Assembly (NCBI GenBank): GCA_017301995.1
Contig: JAFLEH010000005.1
Span: 173,181 to 237,180, forward strand
Direction of reading: 5' to 3'
DNA length: 64,000 nt
From: Verrucomicrobiota bacterium
GTDB taxonomy: Bacteria; Verrucomicrobiota; Verrucomicrobiia; Verrucomicrobiales; Akkermansiaceae
The notes under the pieces are model-generated. The model searched no databases. It worked only from the letters and a program-made list of their open reading frames with translations, and was not told the DNA's origin. Position numbers and translations under genes: made by a program. Positions 23,696 to 31,584 of the stretch are shown in pieces (the first letter of the stretch is position 1; each line of letters starts with the position of its first letter).

Positions 23696-23715
23696 TTGAC
23701 AGCGGCGCATCGGGC
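23696..23715 (+). promoter_or_regulatory. TTGAC / GGG bipartite start-proximal element
   Basis: TTGAC at 23696, CATCGGGC before GTG 23716; the distance is 20 bases. It decides the GTG start of the next gene. Confidence 0.45.
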
Positions 23716-24897
23716 GTGAAGCTCCACGTTGATCTCGAAACGCTCCAACTGATCGAAGGCCCCGGATTCCGCAACCCGGTCACCTCGCTGCGGTTCAAGC
23801 GCGGCGACGCGGCCAAACTGGAAGTCTCGTTCCTGACCAACGGCACCACGCCGACGAGCATCGGCGACGCGGCGGCCCTTGAAATCCGTTTCGGCGTGAA
23901 GCCGCGCAACCGCTTCGATGTCGGCTATCTGGTCCACACGGACGACTGGACGATGCCCGCGCCGGGAGCCACCAACCCGGTCTATCAATGCTCGCCGAGC
24001 TTCAACACGACCGAGCTTGACAGCGCGTTGCAGGTCGGATCCCCGACCGGCACCGAACTTTCCGAGATCACGCTCATGGGCGAGATCACCTGGCGCGAGG
24101 GCGGCGGACAACCGACCAGCACCCGCACGTTCACCGTGGTTGTCGAAAACGACGTGAACCGGGGCACCGAGGGCGTGCCGACCGACGCCGAGCCAGCCTA
24201 TCCGGCACCGGGCAACATCGAGATGGTCACCCGCAAGGGCGTCGCCAACGGATACGCGGGATTGGATTCCGGCGGCAAGGTGCCAGCCTCGCAACTCGCG
24301 ATCACGGCCGCGATGATTTCCGACGCCACCGCCACGGGCCGCAATGTGCTCAAGGCGGCGTCGCAGGCGGCGGCGAGATCGGCAATCGGCGCGTTGGGCA
24401 CCCCGGCCCTATCCGTTCCGGAACTCATCGCCATGAACCGGAGCGGGGCTTGGGAGCGCGTCCCGGAAGGGGTCAGGGCGTCGCTTTCCGCCCCATACGA
24501 TTATTCATCCTATCCGCTTCCGGCCCATTTCAAGGGGATGGCGCTCTACATTCTCAATGGGGAGTATTCGCACTACGGGTATTCGCTGACCGACCTGGTG
24601 GCGTATATCGCGTCGGTCCATCCGACATTCTGGACCGACATCCTGCTGGCACCGGACGGCCCGTGGGCGTTTCCGGGATTCGCGGTTCTCAACGGCGACC
24701 CGAGCGCTTCGGTGTTCGTGGCGTCGGGTTCGACCTATCCGGTCCTGACTTCCCAGTTGGGACGGACCAATCCGGGCGGCGAGGTGTGGCTGGATCCGCA
24801 CGGCATGGCGGTTCTCCGCGTGCTGGACACGGACCTCGTCTCGGTCTGCGGCGATCTCCATATCGAAGGCGGAAGCTCGGGCTCCGGCTCCTACTGA
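23716..24897 (+). CDS. Probable tail fibre / receptor-binding protein
   Basis: 393 residues, GTG start. Residues 1-~165 form a beta-rich N-terminal domain (KLHVDLETLQLIEGPGF, LEIRFGVKPRNRFDVGYLV). A collagen-like or fibre-type linker follows (GLDSGGKVPASQLAITAAM, NVLKAASQAAARSAIGAL), the pattern phage fibres use as trimer shaft. The distal ~170 residues are aromatic and Gly-rich and end in a Ser/Gly tail (GGSSGSGSY). Location near the end of the late operon supports receptor binding. The receptor is unknown. Confidence 0.68.
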   Translation: MKLHVDLETLQLIEGPGFRNPVTSLRFKRGDAAKLEVSFLTNGTTPTSIGDAAALEIRFGVKPRNRFDVGYLVHTDDWTMPAPGATNPVYQCSPSFNTTELDSALQVGSPTGTELSEITLMGEITWREGGGQPTSTRTFTVVVENDVNRGTEGVPTDAEPAYPAPGNIEMVTRKGVANGYAGLDSGGKVPASQLAITAAMISDATATGRNVLKAASQAAARSAIGALGTPALSVPELIAMNRSGAWERVPEGVRASLSAPYDYSSYPLPAHFKGMALYILNGEYSHYGYSLTDLVAYIASVHPTFWTDILLAPDGPWAFPGFAVLNGDPSASVFVASGSTYPVLTSQLGRTNPGGEVWLDPHGMAVLRVLDTDLVSVCGDLHIEGGSSGSGSY

Positions 24898-24908
24898 CAT
24901 CCAATCCC

Positions 24909-26321
24909 ATGAAAACGACCTGCTTCATCTTCACCCATGCCCCGGAAGCCCCGCTGTTGTCGCGGTGCGTCGCCGCAGCCCGCGCCGGGAAAGGCGATCA
25001 CGAGGCGGCGTTCGTCGTCGTCGAGGACGGCAACGCTCCACTGCCGGACATCACGCGCGGCGAACTTGCCGCCGATGGTGTCCGGGTGGTCCGCTCCACC
25101 GAGCCGCGTCTCGGCAACCTCCGGGGCGTGCGCTGGTTCGCGGAGCAGATGGAGATCATGTCCGACCACGCGGGCGACGCGGAGGTGGTGCTCAAGATCG
25201 ATCCGGACACGCTCGTGCTGTCGCTCTCCAACGTGCTCCGGCCGCTGGTGGAAGACGGTGCGTTGCTGGGCACGGGTTTCGGCGAGCCGGGTTCGCATGT
25301 CTTTGGACCCTGCTACGCGTTCCGGCGCTGGGTGGTCGATTTCGTGGCGTCCAAATACGCCGGTTCCCAACAACCGGAAACGGCGGCGCTGTCCAGAGCC
25401 ATCGCGGTTTCCAACCGGCAACGCGCCCCACTGGCGGTGTGCGAGGATTTCCTGATCAGCCAGGAGACGCTGGAACTCGGGCCGATGGACTTCGGTCAGA
25501 AGCGAGCCCGCTGGCTGCACGACAAGGACGGCCGCGACCTGGCTGCCCTGAAGGACGGCGCGGACGTGGTGTTGTTCGGCAATCCGAAACCGGCCGGGCA
25601 TTTCGGCGGCACCTCTCCGGTGATGGCGAGGGAGATGGACGCGTTTCTCGCGGCCGACACGGTTGCGGAGCCATTGCCGGACGGGGAAAAGCCGGTGGTA
25701 GTCATCGGCGTCGGGCCTGGCCGTTCGGGCACCGCCTTCATGGCGACCCTGCTCAACATGCAGCCGGGGGCGTGGATTTCCCACGAGAGCTACTCGCCGG
25801 TCCTGCTCAATCTGCCGGACGTGTCGATGTTCGCGGGCTTGCTCGTCACCAAGCGCCCCGGACGCCGGTTCGTGGGCGACTTCTCGGCCTGCCACGTCTG
25901 GATGGCGGCGGGGATGGCCCGCTGGCTCGTGGCGCGGGGGTATCCCGTGAAACTGGTTCTCACCGACCGCGACACGGACGAACTGGCCGCCTCATGGCTG
26001 ACGCAAATGGATCTGCAGCGGCATGATCCGTTCGTCACCGATCCGCCCGAGGGATGGCCGCACCGGGGATGGTCGAAGGCGCTGCCCAAGTTCGATTCCA
26101 TCCCTGAGCGGGAGGACCGCGTGCTGGCCTATCTGGCGTGGTGCCGCGACCACGTTGCCGCGCTGGAGGCCGAGTTCCCCGGCATGGTCCGGCACATTGA
26201 CACGGCGGACATGAACGACCCGGCGGAAATCAACGGCCTGCTCGACTGGATCGGCATGCCCGCCGCCGGCCGCCGCCTCGAACTTCTCGGAACACCCGTC
26301 AACACCAGCCCGACCCCATGA
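24909..26321 (+). CDS. Glycosyltransferase-like/sulfotransferase-like fusion protein
   Basis: 470 residues from ATG 24909. Residues 1-~240 resemble a GT-A glycosyltransferase: CFIFTHAPEAPLLSRCV, then KIDPDT (96-101) as a DxD-type metal motif, and CEDFLIS (178-184) as a possible catalytic acidic site. Residues ~262-460 contain VVVIGVGPGRSGTAFMATLL (264-282), the PAPS-binding loop pattern of sulfotransferases, then a helical tail with LDWIGMPAAGRRL. It is placed directly after the fibre gene and before the holin-like genes. It may modify cell-surface glycan of the lysogen or a virion protein. The N-terminal assignment is weaker than the C-terminal one. Confidence 0.68.
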   Translation: MKTTCFIFTHAPEAPLLSRCVAAARAGKGDHEAAFVVVEDGNAPLPDITRGELAADGVRVVRSTEPRLGNLRGVRWFAEQMEIMSDHAGDAEVVLKIDPDTLVLSLSNVLRPLVEDGALLGTGFGEPGSHVFGPCYAFRRWVVDFVASKYAGSQQPETAALSRAIAVSNRQRAPLAVCEDFLISQETLELGPMDFGQKRARWLHDKDGRDLAALKDGADVVLFGNPKPAGHFGGTSPVMAREMDAFLAADTVAEPLPDGEKPVVVIGVGPGRSGTAFMATLLNMQPGAWISHESYSPVLLNLPDVSMFAGLLVTKRPGRRFVGDFSACHVWMAAGMARWLVARGYPVKLVLTDRDTDELAASWLTQMDLQRHDPFVTDPPEGWPHRGWSKALPKFDSIPEREDRVLAYLAWCRDHVAALEAEFPGMVRHIDTADMNDPAEINGLLDWIGMPAAGRRLELLGTPVNTSPTP

Positions 26322-26671
26322 ACCTCCGCTCCGCACTCGCCCGCATCGACGGTGCCTTCGCCTCCCGCATCCGTCGTGGCATCACGGTGGCCGGCATCAC
26401 CCTGCGTGCCGCCGACTCCGACCGCACCGCCTTCACCCAGCTTCTCACCATGCTCAACGAGGCCGAGCGGCTGGGGATGCTCCCGGCGCAAACCGCCATC
26501 GCCGACCGGGACGGCCAGCCTCACGCACTGCCGACCGCCCAAGTCCGCGCCATGCTCGTCGAATACGGCGGGATCTATCAGGCGCTGTGGCTCCACAAGG
26601 TCGGCTTGGAGAACGCGGTGAAATCCGCCGCCGATGACACCGCCCGCGCCGCCATCGAAATACAATTCTGA
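26318..26671 (+). CDS. Phage protein, DUF4376-like (tentative)
   Basis: 117 residues; ATG overlaps the previous stop (ATGA). Helical throughout (FTQLLTMLNEAERLGMLPAQTAIADRDG, AQVRAMLVEYGGIYQALWLHKVGLENAV). The layout resembles DUF4376-type proteins found next to phage fibres, where they may act as fibre assembly helpers. The family link is an impression from pattern, not a measured match. Confidence 0.5.
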   Translation: MNLRSALARIDGAFASRIRRGITVAGITLRAADSDRTAFTQLLTMLNEAERLGMLPAQTAIADRDGQPHALPTAQVRAMLVEYGGIYQALWLHKVGLENAVKSAADDTARAAIEIQF

Positions 26672-26679
26672 CACCCGCC

Positions 26680-26874
26680 ATGCGCTTCCCCATCAACATC
26701 GACATCGAATACACCGCCAAAGCCGTCGTCGGCATCGCCTCGCCGGTGCTGGGTGTTGTCACGTCCTTTCAGGAGCAGATCGAATGGCATCTGCGGATCG
26801 CCTCGCTCCTCGTCGGACTGGCCGTTGGCATCCTCTCGCTCGTGGCGATGGTGCGGAAGATGCGACGGCGGTGA
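26680..26874 (+). CDS. Small holin-like membrane protein
   Basis: 64 residues with two hydrophobic segments (AVVGIASPVLGVVTSF and IASLLVGLAVGILSLVAMV) and a basic tail (RKMRRR). Size and topology match class II holins. It is the last + strand gene of the prophage and is far from the M15 endolysin. The phage may thus carry two membrane lysis candidates, this one and the one at 8961. Confidence 0.55.
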   Translation: MRFPINIDIEYTAKAVVGIASPVLGVVTSFQEQIEWHLRIASLLVGLAVGILSLVAMVRKMRRR

Positions 26875-26889
26875 GAACGCTCATACCCG

Positions 26890-26934
26890 GAAAAAACAAT
26901 GCCTCCTGACGAGCGGGATTCGTCAGGAGGCATT
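26890..26934. terminator. Bidirectional terminator between the late operon and xis-int
   Basis: A perfect 15-bp stem (26898-26912 with 26920-26934) encloses a 7-base loop. A run of six A on the left provides a U-tract for minus-strand transcripts coming from int-xis. On the + strand only TTTC follows, so termination there is weaker. Confidence 0.82.
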
Positions 26935-26948
26935 TCGCGTGGGCTATC

Positions 26949-27152
26949 TCAACCGGCGGCATTCACATGATAGGTTTTGCGCAGGGTCGCCAGCACCGCT
27001 TCGAAGTCATAGAGGTAGAGGCGCGCATTCACCGCGAGATGGGGAATCATCCGCTTGCGCGTCCACTCGTCGATGGTCCGGGGACTGACCGACAGGCGTT
27101 TCGCAAGTTCCTTCTTTTTCACGAGTGTTGGTTCGGCTGGGTGCGTGTTCAC
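26949..27152 (-). CDS. Excisionase-like winged helix DNA-binding protein
   Basis: 67 residues. LVKKKELAKRLSVSPRTIDEWTRKRMIPHLAVNARLYLYDFEAVLATL is a MerR/AlpA-type helix-turn-helix plus wing, typical of excisionases and AlpA regulators. It starts 15 bases after the integrase stop on the same strand, so the two are probably co-transcribed in the order int-xis. It should bend att DNA and favour excision; it may also regulate int. Confidence 0.75.
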   Translation of the reverse strand: MNTHPAEPTLVKKKELAKRLSVSPRTIDEWTRKRMIPHLAVNARLYLYDFEAVLATLRKTYHVNAAG

Positions 27153-27167
27153 GCAACTTGCGGTGTG

Positions 27168-28472
27168 TCAACTCGGGGTGACGTCCTGGCGGAGCGGGAG
27201 CTTTGCCAATCGCTCGCGAATGCTCCACTTCAGCCCCTCCGGCAGCCAGCCCTCCGGCGGTGTGATCGCGAACCATGCTTTCGCCTCATCACCGTCCACG
27301 ATCTCCCGGTAGTGGCGGAAGATCATTTTCGGGGAGTTGCCAGCCTCCAGAGAGGTCCGAGCCACATCGCCGGTCATGGACACGCGATAGCTGATGAACG
27401 AGTGTCTGAGGGCATTCTGACGCCATCCGCCGGGAATCCGCGCTTTCACGGCGGTGTCGCCAAGGGCGCCGGATGGGTCATTGATCGTGATGATCGGTCC
27501 TTTCTCGTCCCGCCACGGGGCAAGCCAGGCCTTGAGGTTGTCCGGGAGGGGGACCAACCGCCGTGCGGCGGTCTTCGCTTTCTTCCCCGCGATTTCGATG
27601 TGCCCCCGGTCCCATTTGATGTCTTCCCAGTTGAGCTTGCAGACTTCAGCGGAACGGATGCCGGCGAACGCCCCGATGGCGATGAGTGGCAGAATGCGGG
27701 CGTGGGCCGCCAGCAGGATCTTCTCCATTTCATCCGGGGCGAAAATTTCGATCTCGGTTTCCGGTTCCTTGAACGACTCGCTCTGTTCCGCGGCCGTCCT
27801 GCGGTCGGGGTGGAGGTAGCCGTGGCGCTTGGCGAAACCGAACATGGTCACGATGTTCCGGCGGATGCCGTTGCGGCTGACCGGCCCCAGACCGTCGAGC
27901 CCCTTGAGAAACCGGTTGATGTCGGCAACCGTGACATCAGCGATATTGCCCCTCACGCAGTCCGTGAACCGTTTGAGACTGGTCTTGCAGTTCCGGACAT
28001 AGATTTCGGTGACACCGCTGCCGCGCCGGGATTCCACGAACTCGTCGGCCACCTGGACAATGGTTCTCACGGCGAGCAGGTCGATCCGGTTGGCCGCGTA
28101 GAAGCGGACGGCATCGGATAGGGGGATCTCCCCGGCGGTCTTCCGTGCGCTCGCCCATTCGTCCATGGCGGCGGTCAGGCTGACGCCGAATTGTTGCGCG
28201 GTGCGCTCACAGTGGCGGAGCAGTTCCATATCACGCTTGGTCACCTCGTCGGCAACACTGCCGTTCGCCAACCGCACGGTCGTCTGCTGACCGATCATCC
28301 GCGCCTCTTCCAGCGAGGCGAGGCAGCGGGTCCGGCGGCGGCCGCCTTCTTTCCATGCCAGCGTGAATTGTTCGTATCCGTCCTTGCGGTTGATGGTGTA
28401 GATGCGGACTCGGGTCGGGCCGGTGCCGATCTCAACTACCTTGCTGCGGCGTTTTTTCTTCTTCGGAGCCAT
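27168..28472 (-). CDS. Tyrosine recombinase (prophage integrase)
   Basis: 434 residues from ATG 28472. Longer reading upstream enters the tRNA and is not coding. N-terminal core-binding SAM-like part covers ~100-210 (VRTIVQVADEFVESRR, NCKTSLKRFTDCV). The catalytic domain has R273 (GAFAGIRSAEVCKL), K299 area, and NALRHSF with R356 and H357 (the first His of HxxR is Asn353). The nucleophile is probably Y388 (FRHYREIVD). It integrates the phage into tRNA-Ser. The basic start (MAPKKKKRRSK) may contact arm-type sites. Confidence 0.93.
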   Translation of the reverse strand: MAPKKKKRRSKVVEIGTGPTRVRIYTINRKDGYEQFTLAWKEGGRRRTRCLASLEEARMIGQQTTVRLANGSVADEVTKRDMELLRHCERTAQQFGVSLTAAMDEWASARKTAGEIPLSDAVRFYAANRIDLLAVRTIVQVADEFVESRRGSGVTEIYVRNCKTSLKRFTDCVRGNIADVTVADINRFLKGLDGLGPVSRNGIRRNIVTMFGFAKRHGYLHPDRRTAAEQSESFKEPETEIEIFAPDEMEKILLAAHARILPLIAIGAFAGIRSAEVCKLNWEDIKWDRGHIEIAGKKAKTAARRLVPLPDNLKAWLAPWRDEKGPIITINDPSGALGDTAVKARIPGGWRQNALRHSFISYRVSMTGDVARTSLEAGNSPKMIFRHYREIVDGDEAKAWFAITPPEGWLPEGLKWSIRERLAKLPLRQDVTPS

Positions 28473-28494
28473 AGGCCCCGGTCTTGATGTCAAC

Positions 28495-28553
28495 TTGTGT
28501 GGAATTCTGTGTGGAAAGCCTGTCACGGCTTGTCCATTTGTGTCACAAGTGAC
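28495..28553. promoter_or_regulatory. Int-proximal repeats: candidate arm/operator sites
   Basis: Between int and the tRNA lie direct repeats TGTGTGGAA at 28496-28504 and 28508-28516 (12-bp step) and an inverted repeat GTCAC-AA-GTGAC at 28542-28553. GTCAC also occurs at 28522-28526. Repeats of this kind flank att cores as Int/Xis arm sites or serve as operators of int. No good promoter is obvious. Confidence 0.4.
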
Positions 28554-28592
28554 TGATTCTGAATAGGTTGCGTCAACATTGCAACCAGATGG

Positions 28593-28679
28593 CGGACAGG
28601 GAGGGATTCGAACCCTCGGTAGCCTTTCGACTACACACGCTTTCCAAGCGTGCTCATTAGACCACTCTGACACCTGTCC
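28593..28679 (-). tRNA. tRNA-Ser(GGA), prophage attachment site
   Basis: Acceptor stem GGACAGG/CCTGTCC, discriminator G, GGTTCGAATCC T-arm, anticodon loop TTGGAAA giving GGA, and the long variable arm (GTAGTCGAAAGGCTAC) expected for serine. No CCA is encoded. The 3' half faces the integrase gene, making it the probable attB-derived junction. Confidence 0.95.
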
Positions 28680-28697
28680 GGGTTGGGGTGGGCGGCG

Positions 28698-28726
28698 AAG
28701 CTATCGGGCGAAAGCGGGTTTGGCAA
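28698..28726 (-). promoter_or_regulatory. tRNA-Ser promoter
   Basis: On the minus strand TTGCCA (28726-28721) and TAGCTT (28703-28698) are separated by 17 bp. The transcript would start about ten bases before the tRNA 5' end. The -10 begins with TAG, like the rplM and acyltransferase promoters. Confidence 0.6.
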
Positions 28727-28786
28727 TCCCTAAATTCGATTGGAATCCGAAATTTCGGAATTGCGGTCCCGTGTCCTGCGGGAGGA

Positions 28787-30538
28787 TCAGGCCTGGGTTG
28801 GGCGGCGTTGGTGTTTCGGGGTGCGGAGAAACGCCTCGATTTCCGCGGTGGGACGGGTGTTGAGGACATCCTCGCGGCGGAGCCAGCCCTTGCGGGCGAC
28901 GCGGACGCCGAGGCCGATGTGGTGGAGCCGGGCGGTGGAGTGGGCGTCCGGGTTGATCGAGCACAGGACGCCGAGGTCGCGGGCGCGGCGCCACCAGCGC
29001 CAGTCGAGGTCGAGGCGCAACGGACTGCAATTCAGCTCGATAATCGTGCCGGTGGCGGCGGCGCAGTCGATGATCTTGGCGAGATTGACCGGATAGGGAT
29101 CGCGTTTCAGCAGCAGGCGTCCGGTAGGGTGGCCCAGCATGGTGACGTGCGGGTTTTCCATGGCCCGGCAGATGCGGCGGGTCATTTCGTCCTCGGTCTG
29201 GTTGGAAAACTGATGGACCGAGGCGACGCAGTAGTCGAGCTGGGAGAGAATCGAGTCGTCGAAATCCAGGCTGCCGTCCTTGAGGATGTCCACTTCCGAT
29301 CCGGCAAAGAGGCGGAACCCGTCGAAGGTGGAGTTGAGCCGGCGGATTTCCGCGACTTGGTCGAGCAGGCGGGATTCGTCGAGGCCGTTGGCCTGATAGG
29401 TGGACTTCGAGTGATCGGCGATGCCGAGGTATTGGAGGCCCATGGCGATCGCCTCGTCGGCCATGGCCTGGAGGGTGTGGAGACCGTCGGAGGCGGTGGT
29501 GTGGTTGTGGAAGGTGCCGCGGAGGTGGGAGAGTTCGATGAGGCGCGGCAGGGTATGGCTGGCGGCGGCCTCGATTTCGCCGTGGTTTTCGCGGAGTTCG
29601 GGCGGGATGAAATCGAGGCCCAGCGCGTGATAGAGATCCACCTCCTCGTGGATGGCGGGCGGCGGCGGGGTGGCATCACCGGTGGGTGTTAGGCCGTATT
29701 CGTTGAGGCTGTAGCCTTGTTTGAGCGCGAGCGAGCGGAGGGCCACGTTGTGTTCCTTGGACCCGGTGAAATACTGGAGCGCGAAGGGGAATTGGTCGTT
29801 GGAAACGGCGCGCAAATCGCACTGCAATCCGTTGTGGAGGCGGATGGACGCCTTGGTTTCGCCGCAGGCGATGACGGAGGCGACCTGGGGGAGGGTGGTG
29901 AAGTCCTCGCAAACCAGCGCCGGAGACTTGGTGGCCGCGAGGAAATCCAGATCGTGGACGGTTTCCTTGGAGCGCCGGAACGAACCGGCGATGGCGAGTT
30001 GGGAGATCTCCGGATGGAGTCGCAGAGTGTCCAGGATTTCTCCGGCCAGCGGGCTGATCGCCGCCAGGGTGAACGCATCGGCGAATTTCTCGCGCAGACC
30101 GATGGCTTCGAGGATCTTCGCCTGGGTCTTCGCACCGAAACCGGTTAGGGCGGCCACCCGCCCGTCGAGGCACGCGGATTTCAGCGCGGCGATGGAGTCG
30201 ATACCGAGCGTCTCGTGGAGGGTCTTGATCTTCTTCGGCCCGAGGCCCTGGAGTTCGAACAGGTCGAAAATCCCCGGCGGAAACTCCGCGCGGAGGTGCT
30301 GATGATAGAGCAGGGTGCCGGTGGACGCCAGCAGGTGCAGTTTGTCGCGCAACGCCTCGCCGATGCCCTTGATGCCGTCGAGTTGATTGTCGATGGCGAG
30401 CTGCACGATGTCGCCGTCGTGGCTTCTAACAGTCTCCGCGCCCTGCCGGTAGGCCCGGACCTTGAACGGGTTTTCGTTCTTCAGTTCGAGCAGCAGGGCG
30501 ATTTCGTCGAGGACTTCGGCTAGGTTTTCGCGGGTCAT
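28787..30538 (-). CDS. polX: DNA polymerase X family protein with PHP domain
   Basis: 583 residues from ATG 30538 (MTRENLAEVLDEIALLLELKN). Order: helix-hairpin-helix 8-kDa-like region (QLDGIKGIGEALRDKL, LFELQGLGPKKIKTL), nucleotidyltransferase palm with GSFRRSKETVHDLDFLA carrying the catalytic Asp pair near 194, thumb, then the PHP domain from ~330 (TFHNHTTASDGLHTL, YLGIADHSKS, NPDAHS). Bacterial PolX fills short gaps in base-excision repair; the PHP part gives 3'-5' exonuclease and AP-endonuclease activities. The long prophage does not disrupt it. Confidence 0.93.
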   Translation of the reverse strand: MTRENLAEVLDEIALLLELKNENPFKVRAYRQGAETVRSHDGDIVQLAIDNQLDGIKGIGEALRDKLHLLASTGTLLYHQHLRAEFPPGIFDLFELQGLGPKKIKTLHETLGIDSIAALKSACLDGRVAALTGFGAKTQAKILEAIGLREKFADAFTLAAISPLAGEILDTLRLHPEISQLAIAGSFRRSKETVHDLDFLAATKSPALVCEDFTTLPQVASVIACGETKASIRLHNGLQCDLRAVSNDQFPFALQYFTGSKEHNVALRSLALKQGYSLNEYGLTPTGDATPPPPAIHEEVDLYHALGLDFIPPELRENHGEIEAAASHTLPRLIELSHLRGTFHNHTTASDGLHTLQAMADEAIAMGLQYLGIADHSKSTYQANGLDESRLLDQVAEIRRLNSTFDGFRLFAGSEVDILKDGSLDFDDSILSQLDYCVASVHQFSNQTEDEMTRRICRAMENPHVTMLGHPTGRLLLKRDPYPVNLAKIIDCAAATGTIIELNCSPLRLDLDWRWWRRARDLGVLCSINPDAHSTARLHHIGLGVRVARKGWLRREDVLNTRPTAEIEAFLRTPKHQRRPTQA

Positions 30539-30544
30539 GGGGAT

Positions 30545-30592
30545 TGAGAGACAAGAATCAAGAGACAAGAGACCAGAAACAAGAGGCGAGAG
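30545..30592. repeat. Purine-rich low-complexity tract
   Basis: Units of the form CAAGAGAC / CAAGAAT / CAGAAACAAGAGG recur over about 48 bases just upstream of polX. The rest of 30539-30780 shows no gene; it should hold the promoters of polX and the CorA-like gene. Confidence 0.6.
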
Positions 30593-30780
30593 GGAATGCG
30601 AGAGCGGGAGGGAAGGGCGCGGGGGTTGATTTCCGGCGGTGGGAGATAGAAAAACGGGGGGCGCTTGGCAACCGTTATTGCATGTCGGGGGTCAGGAATG
30701 TCTCGAAGCGGCTGGCGGTTGGAAATGGCGGCAAGGAATGGAATTGCGCGCGGGGCCGGGTTTGGGGTAGAACGCGGGCC

Positions 30781-31524
30781 ATGGAAACGCAACTTCCGCC
30801 GTTTGTACCGAAAACCTGGGCGCTTCCGGATGCGATCCGGCGCCGATTGGGCAATGAATCCGGCCGCCAGCGGCTGATGGATGCCGAGGGCCATCTGCTG
30901 GTCATTCTCCACCTCCCGCCGAAGGCCGACCACGACGAAGTCCGCCATCCGGCCGTCTTCTGGCGCAGCCCCGACGGCGAGTGGAAAAGTTTCCCCACCA
31001 GCGGCGGAATCGGGGCTCTGCACGCGCTGATGTCCGATTACAAGAAGGCCGCCACCCAACTCGACGAACGCGCCGAGGCGGCGAGCACGCCCCGGGAATA
31101 CTACGAGGTGATGCGCGAGCTGAACCCCTTGCACCGAGCCAGCCGCAACATGCTCGCGGTGATGGAGGATCTGCGCAAGGCCCGCCCCGACGAGCGCGAC
31201 CTGATCGTCCTGCGCGACCACGCGATCAGCTCCGAGCGGGCGGTGGAAATGGCGATCCACGACGCCAGAACCGGGCTGGAATTCACGGTGGCCGAGACCG
31301 GCGAACGGCAGGCCAAGGAAGCCAACCAGGCGACGGAGGAGGCCAAACGGCTCAACCGGCTGGTGGCGTTCTTTTTCCCGGTGGCCACGCTTGCCGCGGT
31401 TTTCGGGATGAACGAGCCGCTGAGGGTCCTGGGAATGCGCGAGTTTTCGGTGGTGCTGGCGGGCGGATTGTTCCTCGGCTGGATGATGCGCGCGTTTGTT
31501 AGCTACAAAGGACGCGGAAATTGA
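30781..31524 (+). CDS. Short CorA-like membrane protein
   Basis: 247 residues from ATG 30781 (the ORF is open further upstream without coding character). The C-terminus has two membrane segments with FFFPVATLAAVFGMN, the GMN signature of CorA-type divalent-cation channels near residue 208, then FSVVLAGGLFLGWMM. The upstream region is long-helical (KAATQLDERAEAASTPREYYEVM, ISSERAVEMAIHDARTGLEF), as in the CorA stalk helix, but the N-terminal alpha/beta domain is shorter than in CorA (about 316). It may form a pentameric channel with altered gating. Confidence 0.68.
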   Translation: METQLPPFVPKTWALPDAIRRRLGNESGRQRLMDAEGHLLVILHLPPKADHDEVRHPAVFWRSPDGEWKSFPTSGGIGALHALMSDYKKAATQLDERAEAASTPREYYEVMRELNPLHRASRNMLAVMEDLRKARPDERDLIVLRDHAISSERAVEMAIHDARTGLEFTVAETGERQAKEANQATEEAKRLNRLVAFFFPVATLAAVFGMNEPLRVLGMREFSVVLAGGLFLGWMMRAFVSYKGRGN

Positions 31525-31584
31525 GCGGATTGCCGGGGATTCGTGAAAATTTCAGGATTTTGGAAAAAATCGCGGATTTCCCGG

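Larger units (their letters stand above)
1..28592. mobile_element. Lambda-like siphophage prophage (left end outside window) integrated at tRNA-Ser
   Basis: The segment carries a syntenic late region (terminase, lysis, portal, S49 protease/scaffold, capsid, connector, tail terminator, tube, gpG/gpGT, tape measure, tail tip). It ends with xis and int facing a tRNA-Ser gene. The integrase start codon lies 120 bp from the tRNA 3' end, the usual arrangement for integration into a tRNA 3' end. No second copy of the tRNA 3' sequence was noticed in the window, and late genes run to position 1, so the other attachment site and the lysogeny and replication genes must lie to the left. Tape measure, tail tube and frameshifted chaperone together point to a long, non-contractile tail. 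Confidence 0.93.

Noticed and set aside
3152..23715. Reading the TTGAC elements as ordinary -35 promoter boxes
   Set aside because: The -10 position would fall on or after the start codon, and no TAnnnT or TAG box is found there. The constant spacing to the start codon, not to a -10, is the feature.
28473..28673. 67-residue N-terminal extension of the integrase reading frame (MSEWSNEHAWKACVVERLPRV...)
   Set aside because: It is a translation of the tRNA-Ser gene and its flank, a common spurious peptide. ATG 28472 gives a normal basic integrase start.
28746..28759. Palindrome TCCGAAATTTCGGA between tRNA-Ser and polX
   Set aside because: No T-run follows on either strand and no operator partner was found. 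It lies upstream of the tRNA promoter and could be a weak terminator of polX, but evidence is thin.
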